DNA of 64,000 nt from Pseudoips prasinana (taxonomy: Eukaryota > Arthropoda > Insecta > Lepidoptera > Nolidae): positions 22,502,001 to 22,566,000 of the forward strand of contig OX621242.1 of the NCBI GenBank assembly GCA_951640165.1, given 5' to 3'. Every line of letters starts with the position of its first letter. The first letter of the stretch is position 1. The position numbers and the translations under genes are program-made. The notes beneath the pieces were generated by a model. The model made no database searches and was not told the DNA's origin. It worked only from the letters and a program-made list of their open reading frames with translations. This document shows positions 31,011 through 42,564 of this stretch, piece by piece.

Positions 31011-33247
31011 TAGTTACATATAACTGATATATTATTATGATAACATTGTTTTTATTCCCATACCAAACTGGCTATCAGATACTGCATTTGGATCAAACGC
31101 TATACAGTTAATATGTTTTTCAATCATCTGAATTAAACTAAATTCTATCGCGCAGCCATCACTTACGAAAAAAAATACCCAGTTATATTATTTATATAGC
31201 TTTTCTATGTTTAGCCAAACAATAGATCCAAAAAAGCTTCACTTAACCCATACATTTTTTTTTCATTGTTTTGATTTTGAGCATTCAGGAATATGTCTAG
31301 GAATATTTTCTTTAATCATGTATCATAAACCTAAGGTGTGCAATAAAGGATATTTATCTTATCTTATGTCTATCGTGTAATAATTGTTGTTTATTAGCAT
31401 TAAAGTCAACATCATCTTGATTTTGTTAAATCGCATAGTATCTCTTTAAAGGGCAAGTTTTATAAATTCATACCAAAAGTACACATGTTAAGAGTGCTGT
31501 TTTAGATTTTTTGTTACATAATAATCTTAGTATTGAGCTAGTAATGCTTGAGTTGCGTTCGCCACAGTCATGATTGAGTTACTGATAGCTTAGGGAAAAA
31601 GCTTGGTTAGATTTTACTAATTTTGCTATTTCGAAAGTTGAAACAGGATGAATCACAATGAAATGAAAGTTGTATCAATCGAACCAGGTCTCAAATTAAA
31701 TTATGCTTATTTTTGAAAATAATGAGTGAAAGATATAAAATCAGAACAAGAGGTTCATCCTCATCTCAGTTAAAAGACGTCCACTCCTGGCTCCACATTC
31801 CAGCGCTTGGGTAGCTCCTTAAGTCCTTAAGTCTTTTGGTTGATATGATGATGATGCATGATGTCTTTGAGTCTTTTTTTGAGGCCTCACCCACTCCATG
31901 CATAAGCAAGGTATTCCGTGACTCATCACTGGCAACATGCCCTGGTCGAATACACTAGGGTATTTTGGACCAGAAGATGTTAATAGCAAATTGTCGAATG
32001 CGTAGAAGATGATATTTTTCAGTTTTGTTTCTTTATTTTTCAAAATTGTCAGTAAAAGCTACGGATTGTTAAGGCATTGAGGTATTAATCCGCTTCTGTT
32101 TGTTTTGAGGCTCTATGGCGCCGCCAGTAACTTTGGTTCACAGGAAAAAGCATGTCGTAGACCATTGCACCGTCCAATTTAACAATATCTAAACTGGATA
32201 TGAATGTTAACATTTCTCCAAATTGAAATCGATTGTTTTTTAATTTATATTGTATTTTTGAAGATGCTTACATATGAATATACTGAGTATCTGCAAAGAA
32301 ATGAAGTATAATTTTGTTTTAAAATGGAATTCAAACGTTCATTTTATATTCAATCAATCATTCATTACTTTTGTTGCGCAGGGTTTACAAAAATAAAAAA
32401 AGCAGGTCATAATCCAATATATGTAAACGTTAATAAATTGTATGGGAATTGATTAATATTTTTTAATTTATATTAATCTTAGCTATTTTAAAATACTCGT
32501 CTCTGTTTTGTTTATCACCTTAGTATTATGTAATACTTAAATTAAAAGTAAATATTAAAAAAAATACATTTTAATTTATAGAAAAACAAGGTTTAATTGC
32601 GAGTGTAGCGTTATTTTTTAAACTTTTGATACATGTAGGTTAGGCTGTGGACTGCATACGCAGCCGACTGTCAAACATATTCGCGCAGCGGGCTTTGCAT
32701 AGTTGTCAAATAAGCGTCATGTGTCTGTCAAAATCATATAGTCTTTTAGATATTGCGTCAAACATTGCTGAAGGTGTCGTTTACAGCATCGCGTCAGAAA
32801 TCGAGACATATTCTCGTACAACTGTGTAAATCCAACATGATAACCGCGAAGACGCGTATTGTGTCTTAAGAAGCTGATAACGGCTAACTTATATAAGACA
32901 CTACTATGATCACCTTCTTAAAAACCATATGATACCAATATGAATATTATGCATTTTAATGAACATTGTGCATTCTATGATAATTAAAAACCTTTCAATC
33001 TTATATTTGCCATAGAAAACATTCTCGCCATTAAGAATTTTGTTACTATTTACCCTATTTTTGTTTTCCATTTAATCTATTTTGACACGCACAGGTAAGC
33101 ACAAATGGATGGAATAGGCGTCTTAAGAAAAATTTATGCCATTGGTTGTTGACAACTATGCCTTGGTCTCCTTCAATGATCAATATAACTTACAAAGCGC
33201 CAGTGGAATTAAACAAAATAAACGTTAAAATATAACTAGGTAATTAG
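31011..33247. other. Unassigned AT-rich stretch
   Basis: No gene recognised. Bases 31757-31860 contain TTAAAAGACGTCCACTCCTG and GATATGATGATGATG, a decayed piece of repeat A in plus orientation. A 60-codon frame at 32647-32829 lies in a less AT-rich patch but shows no motif. Confidence 0.4.
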
Positions 33248-33728
33248 ATTAGACGTTCGCAGGACTGTAGCAAGCTCCCTAGAAAGGGCCAAAATGGATG
33301 GTGATCCCCGGCATCCCCTCTATGGGCATAGGCTATCGCCGCAAAGGCTTAAAAGCCGAAATAGCTTTGCCAAATGCACCACGCCACGAACGACCGATCC
33401 CTCAACAGCGAGATGCAGCATCTGGCGTGCACAAAAAGGATTCATGGATCAGTTTGTCACGCTTTCCGAAAGCCTCCCACCTGGACATCAATTACCGTGG
33501 TCGATCTGGAAGTCCCTAAACAGACTCCGGACTCTGGTAGGCCGAAGCAAAGAAAACATGTCTAGGAGGGGACTGTCGAGCAACCCCAAAATGGACTGTA
33601 TTTGCGGAGCATCGGTACAATCCATGGCCCGCCTAACAGCTTGCCCAGCCTGCCCTGCCACATGTTCATGGCACGATCTTAAAAATGCCACTAGCAGTGT
33701 GGCCACGTTCTGGGCCACAAAAATTTGA
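33248..33728 (+). pseudogene. LINE ORF2 C-terminal part, still open
   Basis: An uninterrupted frame of about 155 codons, without a native start: VRRTVASSLERAKMDGDPRH, then PPGHQLPWSIWKSLNRLRTL, VGRSKENMSRRG, and a zinc-binding end with CICG...C.AC.ATC, closing at 33728. The 'LP...W..LNRLRT..GR' then cysteine-rich order is typical of the C-terminal region of LINE polymerases. I cannot fix the clade. It is 5' truncated. The 3' UTR seems to run to AATAAAAAAAAATTAAG near 34080. No stop or frameshift in the retained part suggests a young insertion. Confidence 0.7.
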
Positions 33729-33781
33729 CGAGTTTCCCATCGAAACGCTAAGAATTTCTTTGATAGATTTTCAACTTTATC

Positions 33782-33852
33782 CCATAAGCATAAGGTTCAT
33801 TTTCAATTGGAGAAATTAGACAGATTGGGGTAGCTTGATGTGCTGGTGTCTG
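33782..33852 (-). mobile_element. Half copy of the TA-flanked MITE
   Basis: On the minus strand it reads CAGACACCAGCACATCAAGC and onward to CCTTATGCTTATG, matching 41455-41523 almost base for base. The rest of the element is missing. TA follows at 33853-33854. Confidence 0.75.
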
Positions 33853-34439
33853 TACAAGTAGAAGCTTGCCATCCAGCGTGGCAATGCGGACAGCCTTCTG
33901 GGCACATTCTTCATTCGCTGCGATGCGGAGGGATTCTTCGACGCCTATTAATGTAAATTGGGATTCAGTAGTTTCTAATTATTTGTATTATTATTGTTAG
34001 CTTATACATATATTATCTTTGTAATTAATAAAATCATTGTTGTATCAGATTTGTCATAAGCTCGCAATAAAAAAAAATTAAGAAGCTAGAAAAAAGAAAA
34101 TTCATGGCATGATGGACTTAGTTTTTCATACTTCCGTTAACTGCATGAAGTGGGTGGCTTGCGATGTGATACGTGCATGTTTTTCTCGTAGCTCTGCTGC
34201 TGCAATTACTTTTGTCTAGAATCTTTTTCACTCAAGTAGTACTTTGTAAGAGGCTGGTTAAAAAATGGAATTTGAATGCTTTCTTGGATATCATTATTTT
34301 TTTGACAAAATTATTTTAGAAGTGATTAACTTGTGATCTTGATAAATAAGTTTCATAACGTAAGCATATAAAGAAGGATATAAGCGAAATATTTTATATT
34401 TTGACAATATTTTTCTTTTATTTTCGTGGTCCGGTCTGG
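33853..34439. other. LINE 3' UTR and AT-rich flank
   Basis: Up to about 34085 this is probably the 3' UTR of the LINE fragment, with AATAAA and an A-run. After that nothing is recognised. Confidence 0.4.
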
Positions 34440-34655
34440 TGCCAACTTTGATAAATTTAATTATGTTGATGCAACGCATTACTGTCCCTCTCCAGGGCAA
34501 GGGCCTCCTCAATGAGAGGGCATAAGTCATAGTTCACCAGGCTTGCCTAGTGCGGGTTATCGGACTTCTGGAATCTTAAACTTGGGTCTCAACTCGAGAC
34601 CACAGACACCACAGTCCGACAATCTAGCCACAAGACCATCTCGACTCTTTACTTG
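34440..34655 (+). repeat. Interspersed repeat B with tRNA-like end
   Basis: TACTGTCCCTCTCCAGGGCA, GGGCCTCCTCAATGAGAGGG and GGCTTGCCTAGTGCGGGTTA match the family at 2465 and 63790. The last part, read on the minus strand (34652-34595), has GGTCTTGTGGCTAGATTG and GGTCTCGAGTTGAGACCC, a tRNA-like head. It may be a second, overlapping SINE. Confidence 0.6.
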
Positions 34656-35790
34656 ATTTAATACTTGCATTAAAGTAAATATACCAGCGTAATGTTAGTA
34701 CATAAGCAATCAAACACAGCACATTTTTTAACAAACAAACATTTTAATAGAACAGAAAATGCCTACAAAATTTTGTCCAGCCGTAAAATGGTTATGTAAA
34801 AAGAGTTGGAAGCTACCAGCAGGCAATTAAAATTCGTAATAACTCGAAAGCAAAGTCAACGTAAGTTAAACAAAGCGACAGAAATAATTAATCGTTGACA
34901 CGCTCGCTCTAAAAATGGCCCTCGCTGCATAAAGTTAGCCGCGGTATTCCAAACTTCACCATTAGTACAATGAGTGTATTGCTACCTGAATAAATGATAA
35001 CATCGCGGTGAATTTGATGTCAATATGTGTTAACACTAAGCTATTTAGTTCACGACTCGGACCCCTTTACCGCCTGTCTCCCCACACACACACATCGACC
35101 GCGCCGCCCCTTTCACCCGCTATTGCGTCAGTGTGCACCGCACACATTCACAAAAGCAATTTTTCACAGGTTACATTTACACACACAAATGTAACAAGAT
35201 GAATGTAGTGAGTCTCTTGCCCCACGAAAAGTTTTGTAGTAGAGAATTTGTTCACTAGTTGTGTCTAGACATGGCATGCTTTTAAGTTAGAGGTGAATCC
35301 TTCGAGACTTGTTTCATGAACTTGATACGAATAAATATTGAATTCTCAATACATCACTTTTGATTATTTATTTTTTAATTTTCCCTTATTGTTTAATTAT
35401 TTAACTTATAAATAGGTTAATCAATTAGGTCTTATTTTATTTGTAGTGTTTGTTTTTTCAAAGAATTTTTGTTTATGAATTTTAATTTTATGAATACTAC
35501 TATAGTACTTAAAACAAATTCAGCAAATAAGTACATCTTCGTGACCGTAAGCGCTGACCGTGGCCTATGGTCATCTGCAATAGCGGATATACATATCTCA
35601 CTCTCGTTGCTGACCCTTTCACAATAAACTCTGGCTGCCTTACTCCCACACAGCAATACAACATAAAGTTAAAACAGCTGCTTGAATACTGTAAAGTGAT
35701 AGTACTTTCTGCTGCCCTCTGGGCAAAAACGCTTTTCATTTAGGCTTTTCATCAAAAAACGTTCCACCAAGGTTGTTAGCAGTGTGCAGT
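34656..35790. other. Unassigned stretch
   Basis: A cytosine-rich patch with a CA run lies at 35055-35120. Overlapping minus-strand frames at 35432-35739 have no motif I recognise. No gene called. Confidence 0.35.
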
Positions 35791-35824
35791 GTGCAGTGAG
35801 GAATAGAATATTTCCTCACTGCAC
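35791..35824. repeat. 13-bp hairpin
   Basis: GTGCAGTGAGGAA at 35791-35803 is the reverse complement of 35812-35824, with an 8-base spacer. A tandem GTGCAGT doublet lies just left. Confidence 0.85.
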
Positions 35825-37159
35825 ATTGAAAAATACGTACACTCGTCCTCATAGGGAGGAAATCATCTCAAAAAATATGCTATAATACCTCCATGTCCTC
35901 ATGCAAAATAAACATGAATACATTGAAGGTTCAGAGCAATACATAAAACGCACTGCTTTTAAACATCGCGTCAAAAGTCCTACCATAAATATTTTTATTA
36001 AATATAACCCGTTGAAGCGTTCACTATACGAGTAAAATTGTAAAATCGCACTCCGAGTGTCGCTAGAAAATCATGGCAAGGGAATGCATCGAAAATGATT
36101 ATGGAATGTGCTCGAACGAGACGGGGCTATTGCAGTCACACGCCGTTCAGTCGGTTAGACAGAGATCAAATATTGAATATGCCGCGGGTTGCGAAAACGA
36201 GTTATGTTTGAAACCTACAAGTGGGAATATGCACCTTTGTAACCAGATTTAGGGTGGAAAATCTGGTCGAGGTTAGCGCAAACATAAGTTCAGTGGGCGC
36301 CCAGCCGCCAGCGGCGGGCGGGGGAGTCGGTGGCTCTCAACTGTGGCAGATAATCAATATCCGCTTGGCTTGTGGACACTATAATAATATATGTTATTTT
36401 ATATCTCTTCTGTTCTCGCAAAGTGTACTCTTGAATGCTTTGTCTCTCTCGCACCATTATCTAAAATGGACAGTGGCGTAGATTTGGTAAATGATAACTG
36501 TGAGAAAGTATTTATCACGATAATGAAGCGTGATATGTAATTATATAACCTATTTAGGCGTAGTGGCGATATGTGGTGGGTGGTGGGGACTTTTCCTGGT
36601 GTTTAGTGATATATTTGTTTTTATTGACGTTGCCGCGTTCGTATCGGTCGGTGTTTGGAGGCACACGAGGCCCCTTCTTCTTCATTACTTGGGTGAACTG
36701 ACTCGCTCAACTATGCGTTACTCAATTGACTAATCTAATTGAGGGCGCCTTGCGTTGTTTAGTTATGTAGTACGGTGATTTATGACGCTTGCATAACCAT
36801 TCTGCTCAATATTGAATTTTACTATAGCTGTAGTTACTTTTCAAGCTTTGCATATGGAGAGTAGTGGAAATGCACGTTTACTCCTATATTGTCAATGATG
36901 ATAGATACTGTCAAGTAGTTTTTATATACAGACAAAACTATCTAAAAGTTCGGTTGATGATTACCATAGTCTGTGGTCGTTTTAGTATTAGCTTTAGGAC
37001 CTCTTTATTCTTGCGTTATAGACTCACCTGCTAATCCTTCATTTCTGTACAACTTATTCATTTAGTAGAACAAAATATTAACTTCATTGGCTGCGGTATT
37101 ATTACTGCAACCATGTTATGCGTTGGTAATACTACTAAAATTGATTTTATCTTGGGTTT
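35825..37159. other. Unassigned; CpG-rich block at 36130-36345
   Basis: Bases 36130-36345 are GC- and CpG-rich against an AT-rich surround, with CGTTCAGTCGG (initiator-like TCAGT) near 36146 and CCGCCAGCGGCGGGCGGGGG near 36306. A promoter with a 5' untranslated exon is possible, but I see no TATA at the right distance and no downstream coding exon. The 86-codon frame at 36221-36481 has no motif. Confidence 0.3.
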
Positions 37160-37515
37160 GTGTTGAGTAGATCGGGTGGGCCAAAAGTGATTTTGGGATT
37201 TTTCTGTAAATGAAAAACTTTCTTTATATCAGCCCGAAGTCTGAGAGTTGGCGGTATTATACCCCCGTGCCTCGGAGAGCACGTAAAGCCGTCGGTCCTG
37301 TACCTGACCTCTTTCCAGTCGTGTCGCTTGTCGTCCCATCGGATGATGAGAGTGATGGAATAGAAAGTACCCTTTTGTTTGCGCAAACACTTGTGCACTA
37401 TAATATGTACTACGCTGTTCGCTTGTCTCCGTTGAGAGTGGCCGTCGTGGTTGAAATACGCCAAGTTCGTCAGGTGGCAACAGGCCTGGAGGACATTGTT
37501 ATTATTATAGATACT
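37160..37515 (+). repeat. Lepidopteran interspersed repeat D
   Basis: Contains CGTGCCTCGGAGAGCACGTA, GCCGTCGGTCCTGTACCTGA, GATGATGAGAGTGATGGAAT, ACACTTGTGCACTATAATAT and TGGCCGTCGTGGTTGAAATA. I know this order as a very common moth and butterfly repeat. The 170-codon minus-strand frame over it (37147-37659) is an accident of the repeat. Confidence 0.65.
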
Positions 37516-37901
37516 ACTCACATCACCAGGCACAGACACTAGAAATTGTGGTCGCATCTCCAAAACAGACCTTGAAAAGGTCGGGCGACAGAGGCAGCTT
37601 TTTATTGATGCTTTCTGTGACCAAGCGGTGTAAACGGTTTTTTGTATTAAGTAGGTCACGAAAAATCATTGTTTAAAAAAACAACAAGGATTTGTTTCGG
37701 GTCTGGTTGGTTGAGGAACTACTCTCTGAGCCTTGAAGTACCAAACTAAGCTAAGTCATAAGTCTTAGTTGTCTAAAAATATGTACAACAATGTTGGAGG
37801 TCTAATAGAATCTGACAAGTCTAAGTATCTTGGTTACTGGATCCTTACGTGTTTTGAAGTCAGTTGCATGTAAGTCAGCTAGGATAATTCTAGTAGCTAG
37901 T
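37516..37901. other. No gene recognised
   Basis: Nothing supported. Confidence 0.3.
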
Positions 37902-38099
37902 CGCAACAGGTACCTTTTTTTTTTTTTTTTGATAAGGCAGGGGGAATGCTAATGCATGCCACCCGCAAAAAGTGTCTGCGGGTGGGTATGTCGGACTCGC
38001 ACCGACTAAACCTAACCTGCCGTGGACTTCTTCTGGCGCCTGATAGGGGAATCCCCGGGAACGCGGGTATGCTGCTCCGGTGCCCCGCAACAGGTACCT
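37902..38099 (-). mobile_element. R1-clade LINE 3' tail with 14-bp target duplication
   Basis: CGCAACAGGTACCT at 37902-37915 recurs at 38086-38099. The 170-bp body on the minus strand includes GGTTTAGTCGGTGCGAGTCC, GACATACCCACCCGC, then CCCCCTGCCTTATC and an A-run (T-run on the plus strand at 37915-37931). The phrase AGTCGGT...GAGTCCGACATACCC is shared with the R1-clade 3' UTRs at 26990-27050 and 27210-27265. Confidence 0.85.
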
Positions 38100-38213
38100 A
38101 ACACTGGAAGTGGAATCAAATAGAAATAGGAACAGGTCAAAGTAGAAGATATACTAGGTTGAGTATAAAAATACTAGAAATCATATCATAGAACGAAATT
38201 ACTTGATTAAATT

Positions 38214-38390
38214 GACAGGCCGGTTGGCGTGGTCGGTAAATACTTGCCTTTCAAGCCGCAGGTCATGGATTTGATTCCCACCCAGGACAGAGATTTGTGT
38301 GCATGAACATGTCTATTTGTCTTAAGTCTGAGTGTAATCATAGTGTGGAATCAGATGGTCGTGTGAGAATAATGACCAGGATACAAAAAA
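38214..38390 (+). mobile_element. Metulj-like SINE, internally deleted
   Basis: Head GGCCGGTTGGCGTGGTCGG, mutated B-box GGATTTGATTCCCACC, ATGAACATGTCTATTTGTCT, then a jump to GGAATCAGATGGTCGTGTG and the tail. The middle third (CTATATAAGTATGTAT to TTAGTTTGG) is missing. Confidence 0.75.
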
Positions 38391-38529
38391 AAATATCACA
38401 AGCACAAAGACAAAAATTACTAGATACATGAAATTAAAGTCCAAAATCAACCAACATTTATTTACGGATCAAATAACTTATTTAATGTCCTAAAGAAATG
38501 ACTGACTGACTGACTCCTTTAAAGAACAC
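38391..38529. repeat. Spacer with GACT microsatellite
   Basis: TGACTGACTGACTGACTCC lies at about 38500-38518. Otherwise AT-rich. Confidence 0.5.
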
Positions 38530-38778
38530 TTAAAATATGTGGTTGGCGGTGACGAATATAACCTCCTCATCTTATCCATTGGGTGGTGAAGGATTCAGCC
38601 CGAAAGAATATTTACCAGAGAACGGGCATAAACATCTCTCTGTGGACTATGAACACCATACTGCAATCGTGAAACCGTCTGCCAAGCATAGCGATTATGG
38701 CATATCCCCAAATCATGGACACAATTCCATTGTGAAGATCCTTTGTCCAGCAATGGACGTCTTTTAGCTGATATATGA
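38530..38778 (-). repeat. Interspersed repeat A, copy 4
   Basis: GGCGGTGACGAATATAACCT, ACTATGAACACCATACTGCA, GCCAAGCATAGCGATTATGG, and at the right end TTTGTCCAGCAATGGACGTC then TTTTAGCTGA. This is one of the two most complete copies (with 61599-61835). Confidence 0.7.
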
Positions 38779-38835
38779 TAAAAGAAAACTTATACATTTG
38801 AGAACATCCTCAAATTTATTTGTATTTCCGATCCG

Positions 38836-38990
38836 GTACGACATGGCAACCGTCAAGAAGCGAGCCTATTCTTTTCTTAAATGCCGGCAATGCACTTGCG
38901 ACTCCTCTGGTGTTGCGAGTTTCCATGGGCGGCGGTGATCACTTACCATCAGGTGATCAACTTGCTCGTTTGCTATCCTATTATACGAAA
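38836..38990 (+). repeat. LINE 3' tail ('ATCAGGTGATC' family), copy 2
   Basis: AAATGCCGGCAATGCACTTG, CGACTCCTCTGGTGTTGCGA, GTTTCCATGGGCGGCGGTGA, CACTTACCATCAGGTGATCA, then GCTCGTTTGC and an A-run. Opposite orientation to 10875-11100. The tail type is common in Lepidoptera. Confidence 0.7.
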
Positions 38991-41454
38991 AAAAAAAGAG
39001 TTTTCAACCCCTGTCTTGTATACTTTTCATATTGTTCGGACATGTTAGCAAATCAATAAATAGCTGTTAATAAATCTCTTGATTTTATTATAAAATGTCG
39101 TGAGTATTTTTGCACGTTTCGGAGTCTCTAGGTCAAGTAGTAGTCAGCTATTTACGAACTTGGGATCACAAAATCTATTAAAGCATTTAATCACATAGAT
39201 ACATTGAACGTCTGCCTTACAAATGAACTTTGTCTAGCATGATTACAGAATTTTGTGCCAAAGATAGCTGTCACTTTTGAACAAAAGAAGCGAGGCATAA
39301 TAAAATACTAAGTTGAATTTAATTAGTGGGCGAAACTTTGTAGGAATACTAATCGATTAGTACTTAGAAAAATAAACAAGTCATGTAAATAAGTTGATTA
39401 ATTGTGTTAAAAGCTTAGAGGTGGGTTACTTGCTTTTGTCGTAACTACTATTGGAAGCAAATATATCAGCCCACTTGGTAGGCCCTTTGGTATATACCCT
39501 TGGTGTTTTGCAGCTGGGTTTTCTAGTTGCAATTCTCTCGTTTTATGGAGTTCTAGCTACTCCTTCTTTCTTTGATTCCCTGTGACTTACCAAGACCTCA
39601 CCGCTCAATCACATTTCTTGGGTGCCACTGCTGATTCTGGCTTACAGGAGTTGCTTTTTTGGTTTTACCCACTCACCAGTGGGACTCATCCCAAGAAAAA
39701 GAGACGAGTGACTAGGAAAACGAAAAGAAATGTAGACTTAGCTCTAGTATGAGTTGCAAACTGTTTCTTTGAATTTACTGTAAGCAAATACACAAATCAA
39801 ATACATCAAATACGGTCTTTTCATAAGCTTGAATATAATACTTTGTGAAAAGTCCTTATTTATTCATCTATCGCAATTCGTAGCGGTGGACTTCTCGCTG
39901 TTAAAGTCAATTAACTGAAGTTTTAAATGATTATAAATGAATATATATTAGACACCATTTAAATGATTTGTTTAAACTTATGTGCGGGTGGGATTCCAAC
40001 TTACGATGCACGGGGAATCCAACTCCATGTGCGTTAAGAGTACCGCCATCGCGCCGTGGTTCTCAGACTCAAATTTATACAATTCATTCGATATTTTTTT
40101 AACGCACTTAAGACGCTTTTAACGCCATCTTTGGAATGCCAATACTTAGATCAGACATTTTCAGCAGATGACGCTAAAAATTATTGTTTTTTGAATACTT
40201 ATTTTTAATCATGTAAAATGATAAAAGTAATAAATCAAATCATATAAAAAAAAACTATGATTTGAGAAGTATTCAATTAAGTCAGATGGAATCAAATGTG
40301 AAGTTAATCGTGGCTTCAAATTGAGTTAGACTTAGAGACGAAACGAATAGTACCTATAGGTATTTAACATTTTAGTGATGTTTTGTTTACGGCAAACAAG
40401 TGAAGAACGATTCGGGCTACATATAATTTGGTGATGCCACGCGCCCCATTGTGGCCGAGCAGGCGAGCACTAATTGAGCCACATAGAGTACACCTACTTT
40501 CACTTTCAGAGTACACGATTCGGGTCAAAGGTATTATACATGACTGTGTAACGATCAAGGACATTACATTACTTAACCGAGAATTTTACAAGATCTAAGT
40601 ATAAGTAATAATATTTTATATCTATAGGAAGTACGAATTAGACAGTAATAATCATACATTATGTACATTAAATTACATTTATTTCTCTTCGCTTTTAGTT
40701 TACCTTTATAATATTAATAGCAATTTTTGTAATAATTATTTGTTACCGGCCCTGAATCTGTGGATATCACAAAGTGAGAAAGCTCTGTCAACCGCCAACA
40801 ACAGCTTTACATTGGTGAAACTCAATCGGATGTAAGTTGCGCATACGCATATAACACCTAAATAGTCACTGTCATAGACGCACACCAAATGATTTGTTTT
40901 TATTTAGAAGTTTAGGTAAAATCATATAGTTAGTTAAGGTACATTTATGCTTTTAGATGATCTTGGTGAAACATTCAAATAGAAAAGTAAATGTAATCCA
41001 TTCCCAATTTCCTCTCAGGTATATTTTTACCTTAACCATATGTTCTCCTGTGAACAGATGGTTAAGGAAATGTGGAAAGTGTAGCTGATATGTGAAAAGT
41101 ATAAAAACAAAGCACAACTTTATAAAATACATTTAAAGAATGTAGGCAATACTCACAAAACCCAAGCACAATTTCTTTGTATGATCCCATCCGGTTAAGA
41201 TACAATATTTCCTTACCGAACACTGGAGGAAAACGCGGGTTGTAATGTCAACAAATTCCAGTAAAGTTTGATCCGCCTGGCTGCCTACTACGCCCATATG
41301 TAAGTCCGACGCTAAGCAGTTTCCTTACCACCTCGCAAGTGTGCTTGTTTGGTAACTTTAAGCAACAACGCCTACACATATTCCAGTACTCAAAACTGAA
41401 ATAGGTACTTGATCAGTATAAACATACAGCTTCCTATGTGTTAAAGTCTAGGTA
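38991..41454. other. Mostly unassigned, with two repeat pieces
   Basis: Bases 39590-39690 are the minus-strand copy of repeat C (compare 27625-27760). Bases 39990-40065 contain GGGTGGGATTCCAAC and GCCATCGCGCCGTGGTT, possibly a decayed tRNA-like SINE on the minus strand. No coding frame is supported anywhere here. Confidence 0.4.
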
Positions 41455-41589
41455 CAGACACCAGCACATCAAGCTACCCCAATCTGTCAAATTTCCCCAA
41501 TTGAAAGTGAACCTTATGCTTATGTGATAATGTTAAAAACCTATAAAAGAAATTTAACAGATTGGGATAGCTAGATGTGCTGGCGTCTG
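41455..41589. mobile_element. 135-bp MITE flanked by TA
   Basis: Terminal inverted repeats of about 42 bp (five mismatches) begin CAGACACCAGCACATC on the left and CAGACGCCAGCACATC on the right. TA lies directly outside at 41453-41454 and 41590-41591. TA duplication and CAG ends fit the Tc1/mariner superfamily. Non-coding. A half copy is at 33782-33852. Confidence 0.85.
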
Positions 41590-41591
41590 TA

Positions 41592-42564
41592 CATATGTAT
41601 GTCTAAATTCACCCCTTAATTAATACGCAAACTGTTCCTAGATTTCACTACACATGTCACCCCTGTTATGATGGTGCAAAGCGTCCCCAAATAATAATGG
41701 GGACATAATTCGATTGGCCCCCGTCTGTCGACGAATTGGTTGTATCATCGATGATATGAAACTAGAAGAAGCACTTTATTGACTTTAGGCTTTTTCTTCG
41801 TAATCTACAGGTATTAGCAAAATTATTATTTGTAATATTTATTTTCTTTACAATTGACCTTAGAGGGATTCTTTTATCCGAGTGTGCTGAACTAAAGCAC
41901 ACATTTTATAACATAAATACAGACAAATGCAATGATTTTTAGGTCAGAATTCTAGTTTTTGTATATTTTCAGCCGAAAACGAGCCGAAAAAGCATTTTTG
42001 TTAAGGTCGTCTTTAACAGGACTGGATCTAATCCTTATTGTATTTGTTTACTTTCGGTGATAAAGGTATTACTGCCGATAATAAGTAGTATCCTCGACCA
42101 GTAAAATATATTATTATAATTATTTATATATTGGGAGACGTTCACTCTCAATTAATTACCGTTAACATAGCGTTTTAATTACCGATTAAATAGTTTATTA
42201 ATTATACCTCTAATGGATAAAATAATTTCATAAATTCTAATTATTTCTAATTAATCGATATTCATATCTAAGCTTTTGCTTGTCAGGTATGATTTATTGT
42301 TTTATATAATTTAAAAACAAAATCCCCAATACGGTACCTAGGCGCATTATGTTTTTACCAAACAAAAACAAGGTTTTAATTAGAATTAAAGTTTGTAATG
42401 CATTTTATGGAAAAATCTATACGAAATTTTGACGTGGCCTGTAATAGAGGAAGTTAACTCCTCTATTAAATGTCACGTCAGCGTCGATTGTTGTTCCCAA
42501 AGTATTCAAATATTATCGACATCATGACATTGTTACAAAATTTTTACATCAGTTGTTAATACTG
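41592..42564. other. No gene; one foldback
   Basis: Bases 42431-42481 form an imperfect hairpin: TGACGTG...TAATAGAGGA against TCCTCTATTA...CACGTCA, centre GTTAAC. The rest is AT-rich and unassigned. Confidence 0.45.

Noticed and set aside
35432..35739. Possible host exon on the minus strand
   Set aside because: Two short overlapping frames without motif, splice context or conservation evidence.
37147..37659. 170-codon minus-strand protein
   Set aside because: It runs across a common interspersed repeat (D) and has no domain; two other frames over the same repeat are open as well.
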